A stretch of 13,663 nt of DNA from an uncultured Chitinophagaceae bacterium. Lineage in GTDB: Bacteria > Bacteroidota > Bacteroidia > Chitinophagales > Chitinophagaceae. The notes under the pieces are model-generated. The model searched no databases, was not told the DNA's origin, and worked only from the letters and a program-made list of their open reading frames with translations. The position numbers were made by a program, and so were the translations under genes. Shown one piece after another: positions 1-6,900 of this stretch (the stretch's first letter is position 1; each line of letters begins with the position of its first letter). The DNA lies in assembly GCA_946885335.1 (NCBI GenBank), contig CAMPGG010000061.1, positions 1 through 13,663 on the forward strand, in the 5' to 3' direction.

Positions 1-482
1 AATAAATCTTCTCCATGAATAGCGGGAAAAGCTAACTGTTTATTTTGCGGGTCCCACAAAACGACCATGCCATTATTTGACCTCGTTAAACGAAGTGCTT
101 CACTGAGCGTAGTCTGCGCAATGGCTGCAGCACCAATTGCCTGTGCCAGTTTATCTGAAAAATTGAAAACCATATTGACTTCCTGGTATAGCAGTAAAAC
201 TTCACTGCCCAATCTTTTCTGATCGTTTTCTTTTTTTACCAATAAATTCAGCAAAGATGCAATATGCGTGGATTTTTCATCGCCCCTTACCCAACCCAGT
301 AATTCATCATCCAATTGAATGGGAAAATTTTGTGTTTGTGTTGCGGATGGATTGCCAAAAATTATTTGTGCTTTTGAATCTTCAATACAAATGCTTGTTT
401 GCAATACATCTATCAAGGAAATGATAAAAGCCGCACTCTCATTTTTCTTTGCAAAAATATTTTTGAGATTTACTTTGGACAT
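1..482 (-). CDS. PAS-like/GAF sensor protein, N-terminal part (3' end outside window)
   Basis: The ATG at 480-482 opens a frame that runs without a stop to the window edge (160 complete codons). Residues about 20-70 resemble a small PAS-like module, with 'ICIEDSKAQIIFGNPS' followed by 'LDDELLGWVRG'. Residues about 75-115 look like a helical connector ('LLVKKENDQKRLGSEVLLLYQEVN'-type, heptad-like), and a GAF domain begins at about 115 ('AQTTLSEALRLTRSNNGMVVLWD'). This N-terminal layout is familiar to me from bacterial proteins ending in a SpoIIE/PP2C phosphatase, a nucleotide cyclase or another output domain, but the output part is not in the window. It starts 22 bp after the response regulator stop, with AAGG just before the ATG, so co-transcription with the kinase and regulator is likely. 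It may be the effector or a partner of that pathway (inference). Confidence 0.75.
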   Translation of the reverse strand, partial: MSKVNLKNIFAKKNESAAFIISLIDVLQTSICIEDSKAQIIFGNPSATQTQNFPIQLDDELLGWVRGDEKSTHIASLLNLLVKKENDQKRLGSEVLLLYQEVNMVFNFSDKLAQAIGAAAIAQTTLSEALRLTRSNNGMVVLWDPQNKQLAFPAIHGEDL

Positions 483-504
483 AAGCCTTGGTTAATAAGA
501 AATA

Positions 505-888
505 TTAATTGTGCAGGTTCAATACTTCCCTTGCTTTGTTTAATAAAGTTTCAGGATCAAACGGTTTGGTCATATACAAATCGGCGCCAACTTCCTGGCC
601 TTTTTGCCGATCCAGTTCCTGTCCTTTTGCGGTTAATAAAACGATATATATATTTTTTAATCCAAGATCTTGCTTAACCCTTTTACATACTTCCATGCCA
701 TTCATTTTCGGCATCATCACATCAAGAAAAACTAAACTGGGATTTTCTTTTTGAATTAATTCCAATGCATCTTCACCATTTTCGGCAGTCAAAAAAGAAA
801 CGCCTTCATCTTCCAGTTCTTCCAAAGTTTGTTCAATTAAAATCCGGATATGTGCTTCGTCATCTACAATTAAAAGTTTTTGTTCCAT
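505..888 (-). CDS. Single-domain response regulator (CheY-like receiver)
   Basis: This is a complete 127-residue receiver domain with no output domain. The acidic pair D9-D10 in 'LLIVDDE', phosphoacceptor D56 in 'VFLDVMMPKMNG', T86 in 'VLLTA' and K108 in 'MTKPF' are all present, so it should accept phosphate from a histidine kinase and signal through protein-protein contact. It lies 61 bp downstream of the giant hybrid kinase stop and 22 bp upstream of a PAS-like/GAF protein, all on the same strand. The likely phosphodonor is therefore the kinase, directly or through an HPt protein that is not visible here, and the likely target is the downstream sensor protein (inference). The start is the ATG at 886-888. 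No clear Shine-Dalgarno sequence precedes it, as is common in Bacteroidota. Confidence 0.93.
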   Translation of the reverse strand: MEQKLLIVDDEAHIRILIEQTLEELEDEGVSFLTAENGEDALELIQKENPSLVFLDVMMPKMNGMEVCKRVKQDLGLKNIYIVLLTAKGQELDRQKGQEVGADLYMTKPFDPETLLNKAREVLNLHN

Positions 889-949
889 GCTTGTAATTAG
901 TTTTATTTGGTGGTGATTATATTAATTATGTTTTCAACCGGATATTGAT

Positions 950-3900
950 TTACTGGTATACAAGGAACACCACATTCTCCAATCCCATTTCAAATCGGAG
1001 TGTTTGAACAATTTCCTGTTTACCAGATAACAGTGAATTAATAATGATGATATCCGGTTGTGCAGCAATAGCTTTCTGCACTAATTCTTTTTCACTCGAT
1101 TCAACTACCAGGTATCCTTTGGTTTTCAGCACATCAGTCAACGTATTAACCGTGCCCATATCTTCATCAACAACCATTACTTTTTTCTTCGATTTACCCT
1201 GTTCAAGCAAAGTGCCTACTTCTGCAAACAATTGCGCCGTATCAATGGGTTTGGTTAAATACCTGTCAACGCCAATTCTGAATCCTCTTGCTTTATCCTG
1301 TACTATGGATAATACAATGATGGGAATATCCATAGTCAATGGATCGTTTTTAAGGATCGCAGCCAAATCAAACCCGTTTAATTCCGGCATCATGATATCA
1401 AGTAAAATAAGATCCGGTCGATTATTTCGAACGCTTTCCAATGCTTCTTTTCCATTGGATGCTTCCTCCACTAAATAGCCTGCTTCATTGAGTTCCTGGT
1501 GCAGTAATGACCTGATTGATTCTTCATCATCTACAACAAGTATGGTCGCATTTTTTCCGTTGGTTTTTATTTTAGAAAACAATACCTGTTCATTCAATTG
1601 CTTAATTAAAGCATCAAGATGCATAGGTTTAGAACTGGCTGCTTTGATTTTTTTGAAAGGAATAGCAAAATAAAAGGTACTTCCTTTTCCCACTTCACTA
1701 TCCAGCCAGATACGTCCGCCATGATGATCAATGATTTCTTTACAAATAGGTAAACCTAAGCCGGTGCCTTTGGGTTTATCCGTTAATGTATCGCCACCTA
1801 CTTGTTTAAATTGTTCAAAGACAGCACCAAAATCTTCAGGCGCAATGCCAATACCCGTATCCGTTACACTGAATATGATCTCACTTCCCTTTTTATGAAG
1901 ATTACATGTAACAGAACCTGTGTCTGTGAATTTAACAGCGTTTGAAATAAGATTAATAATTACCTGTATCAATTTATCCCTGTCTCCTTCTATCGGTGGC
2001 AGATTTCTTTCAATGTTTTTTATAAGCCCAATAGGTTTTTGATCAAAGAGCGAAGCGGTTGCCGCTATGGCCCGCTCTGTAACTTCATACAATGAAACAC
2101 TTTCATGATTCCATTCCATTTTACCAGCTTCAATTTTTGCCAGGTCCAAAACGTCATTGATCAGATGGGTTAATCGCTCCCCTTCAGAAATAACCACCTG
2201 CAGGTTTTCGGAAACCTGGTTAATTGCTTTCGAGGTTTTTGGATCTTGCTGATCTACCAATGGAAATATTTTTTCATCCAGTCTTTTGCGAATGATTTTG
2301 GTAAATCCTAAAACAGAGGTTAATGGTGTTCTCAATTCATGACTAACTGTAGATAAAAAAGCACTCTTGGCTTCGTTGGCTTTTTCCGCAATTTTACTGG
2401 CAGCTTCCGCTTCCATTTTTGATTGTTGTACTTCTTCAAAAAGTTTTGCGTTGCGCAATGCAACACCAACCGATGCTGCTATGGTTGATAATAAACGTTG
2501 ATCACTTTCGTTAAAACGGTTTTCCTGTTCCGTGCTTTGCACACTTAATACGCCAATGATCTCTTCCCCCACGGGAATGGGTACGCCGAGGTAAGATGAT
2601 GCAGGAATGCCTACAGATCCAACTCCCAGTTGCTGGCTTAATTCATTAACATCTTTGTTTACCAGTAATGGTTGTCCTGTAAGTATAATTTTTGAAGTAA
2701 GCCCTTCTCCTAACGGCATGGGCAACATGTTATCGCCAAATTGATAAGGGAAGTAAATAGTATTGGTTGATTGTTCAACCACCGCCAGGTAAACGATATT
2801 GGCGCTAAAAAGATCCCGCAACTGGTCACCAACAAGCTTAATGAGTTCCGCAGGATCTAACCGGGAAGCCAAAGCTTTACTGATGCTGTTTACCGTTGTC
2901 AATTCAGATGCTCTTTGTTTGGCTTCTGCTAATAAGTGTGCGGTTTCGTCGAAGAGACGAGCATTTTCAAGAGCTACACTCATACTATTGGTCAGTGTTG
3001 TAAGAAGTCGTAAATCAGCATCACTGAATGCATTTTCTTTTTCTACATTCTGCAAACTCACAGACCCCCTCACAACTTCACCCACAATCATTGGAACAAA
3101 TACCGCAGATTTTGGAGGAAGCCCTTTGGTAACCCCTGTACCTCCATGTTCTTTGGCAATCTCTAAATAGTTTTCATTAATGATTAAAGATTGTTTTGAT
3201 TTAATCAAAAGTTGGTTTGCCCAATTAAACGGACGCGGCTTACTATACAAACGCTCTCCCTTTTCAATAATAAATTGCCATTCCTCATTTCCGGCTTTGT
3301 GATCAAAAGTTCTGATAACAACTGTCTGCGTATCAAAAAGTTCACAAATGCGATTACCAACCAGTTCATAAATCGCTTTCATATCCATTTCTCTCACCAA
3401 ACCTTCCTGCACACTATTTATCACCGCGAGTTCTGCTTTGTGTTGTTCTGTTTCTTTCAGCAGGTGTGTTGTTTCATCAAAGAGCCTTGCATTTTCAAGT
3501 GCAACACTCATACTGTTTGTAATGGTAGTTAACAGGCGCATGTCAGATTCGCTGAATGCATTTTCAATTTCCACATTCTGCAAGCTCACGGAACCTCTTA
3601 CCACATCTCCCACGATCATAGGAACAAAGACCGCAGATTTAGGAGGCAATCCCATGGAAACGCCCGAGCCACCATATTTTACTGAAGTTTCGAGGTAATT
3701 TTCATTGATGATAATAGGTTTGCGATTTGCAATCAGGTGTTTGTTTGCCCAGATCAAAGGCCTTGGTTCACTATAATGTCTTTCTCCTTTTTCTATTATA
3801 TAACGCCAATGCTCAAGTTCTTTTTCGTGGTCAAATGTCCTGATCAAAACTGTTTGTGTATTAAACAGGTTGCACAATCTTTCACCCACCAGTTCGTAAA

Positions 3901-6900
3901 TAGCATTGATATCCATTTCCCTAACCAGTCCATCCTGCACGCTGTTTATCACAGCCAGTTCTGCAGTCCTTTGCTCTGTTTCTTTTAACAGGTGGGTAGT
4001 TTCATCAAAGAGGCGGGCATTTTCCAGGGCCACACTCATGCTGTTACATAATGTAGTTAGTAAGCGAAGGTCGGATTCTGTAAATGCATCTTCCCTGTCC
4101 ACATTTTGCAGGCTGATAGATCCTTTAACCACATCGCCAACTATCATAGGAACAAAAACGGCGGATTTAGGCGGTTGTCCTTTAGTAACACCAGTGCCGC
4201 CATACTTCCTGCTTATCTCTTCATAATTTTCATTGATAAGGAGCGATTGCTTTGTCTTTACAAGTAATTTATTGGCCCAGATCAAAGGTCTTGGTTCCAC
4301 CTGCATGCGTTCACCTTTTTCAATGGCATATTTAAAATCTTCCGTCATGGTCTTGTGATCGAAAGTGCGGATGACCAATGTTTGGGTATCGGGAAACAGT
4401 GCACACAGCCGATCGCCTACCAGGTTATAAATGGCTTGCATATCCAGTTCGCGGGCCAGGCCATCCTGTACGCCATTAATCACTGCGAGTTCGGCAGTTC
4501 TTTGCTCAGTCTCTTTCAGCAGCCTGTTGGTTTCGTCAAACAGCCTTGCATTTTCCAAAGCAACACTCATACTATTGGCAAGTGTTTCCAATAACCGGAT
4601 ATCAGAATCGCTGAAAGCTTCTTCTTTGTCTACATTCTGCAGGCTGATGTAACTGGTTATTTTATTGCCAATAATCAATGGAACAAATGCGCCGGACTGC
4701 ATTGGTTTTGTGCCTGGTAATGTTTTATTGCCAAACCAAACAAATGATTCGCCTGCATTATTAATTACTACTTTTTGTTTGGTTTGTACAAGGTGTTTAC
4801 GGAGCTTATCCAGTGGACGTGGATCAAGGTAGTAGCGTTCACCATTCTCCAGGGCATATTTAAAAATCTCCGTCCTCGCTTCTAAATCAAGGTTGGCGAT
4901 TATAACAGCTTGTGCATCGAAAATATCCCGGATCCTTTCTCCAACAAGATCATAAATTGCCTGCATATCCAACTCTCTTGCGAGGCCTTCCTGCACACTA
5001 TTAATTACTGCCAGTTCTGCAGTGCGCTGTTCTGTTTCTTTTAATAAGCGATTGGTTTCATCAAATAATCTTGCATTCTCCAATGCCACACTCATACTGT
5101 TAGATAATGTTTCTAACAATCTTACATCCGATTCACTGAATGCATTTTCTTCATCTACATTTTGCAAGCTTACGTAACTGGTAATTTTATCTCCGATGAT
5201 CAGCGGTACATATAAAGCTGATTGAGGAAGTTCAGTGCCGGGAGCCACCTTCATGCCGAAGTTGGCAAATGCTTCTTCAAAGTTCTTATTGATTACTATT
5301 TTTTGTTTGGTCTTTATTAAGTGTTGTCTTAATTTATCCAATGGCCGTGGCTGCAGGTAAAAACGTTTACCATTTTCCATAGCGTATTTAAAATGTTCAA
5401 CACCTTTTTCCTGGTCCAGATTTGCAATGATCACCCCTTGTGCGTTAAAGAGGTCACGAATTCTGTCACCCACCAAATCGTAAATGGATTGAATATCCAG
5501 TTCCCGTGCAAGGCCTTCCTGTACACTATTGATCACCGCGAGTTCCGCGGTTCTTTGTTCCGTTTCTTTTAACAGCCGGCTGGTTTCATCAAAGAGCCTG
5601 GCATTCTCTAAAGCCACACTCATACTGTTTGCTAAAGTGGTAAGCAGTTTGACATCCGATTCAGGAAATGCATACTCATGATCTACGTTTTGCAAACTGA
5701 TTATACCGGTAAGATCTCCACCTGCAATGAGTGGTACCAAAACAAATGATTTTGGTTTTTCGCCGATCAGCACTTCGTTATTATATTCAAGTGCCATTTC
5801 ATCTGCTTTCTCATTAATAACCAAGGTTTGCCGGGTATGGATCACATGTTTTCTAAATCCTTTTGGCGGCCGGGGCCCCAGTAAAGTGCGGTCTCCTTTT
5901 TCATAAGAATACTGATCTTCAACCAGGTTTTTTTCAGGATCATATGTTACAATATCAATAACCTGTGCATTGAAAATCTCCCTTATTTTTTCTCCCACTA
6001 ATTCATAAATACCCTGGATATCCATTTTTGCAACCAGGCTTTCCTGCACACTATTGATAACTGCTAATTCAGCATTACGTTGTTCGGTTTCCTTAAGCAG
6101 GCGGTTGGTTTCATCAAACAGTCTTGCATTTTCCAGGGCAACGCTCATACTGTTAGCCAGGGTAGTCAATAAGCTGATATCTGAATCGGAGAATGCTTCT
6201 TCTTTATCGAGATTTTGTAAACTGATTACACCCGTAACTATATTGCCCGATTTCATCGGAACAAGAACAATTGATTTTGGGTGATCGCCAATTAATACGG
6301 TATTGTTATATAGAACACTTTTTTCTTCATAATCTTTATTGATTACTATTAACTGGCCTGTTTCAATCAGGTGTTTTCGAAATCCTTTGGGTTTTCTTCT
6401 GCCAATCAGTGTTCTGTCGCCTTTTTCATAAGCATAACGGTCTTCAATCAGGTCGGTTCTTTTATCGTAAGTAACAATATCTATAACCTGGGCATTGAAT
6501 ATTTCGCGGATCTTTTCACCTACTAATTCATAAATAGCCTGGATGTCGAGCTCACGAGCCAGGCCTTCCTGCACACTGTTAATAACACCCAGTTCGGCAG
6601 TGCGTTGTTCGGTTTGTTTAAGCAGATTGGTTGTTTCATCAAAAAGACGTGCACTTTCCAATGCCACGCTCATACTATTGGCCAGCGTGGTTAATAAACT
6701 AATGTCTGAATCAGTAAATGCATTTTCATGATCCAGGTTTTGCAGGCTGATAATTCCGGCTACCTTTCCACTGGAAGTTAATGGAAAGAAAACCTGTGAT
6801 TTGGCCATTTCTCCAATCAATAATTCATTTCCATATTGAATACTTGCTTCTGCTACTCCTTCATTGTGTAAAAGCATTTCACCCGTATCAATCACATGCT

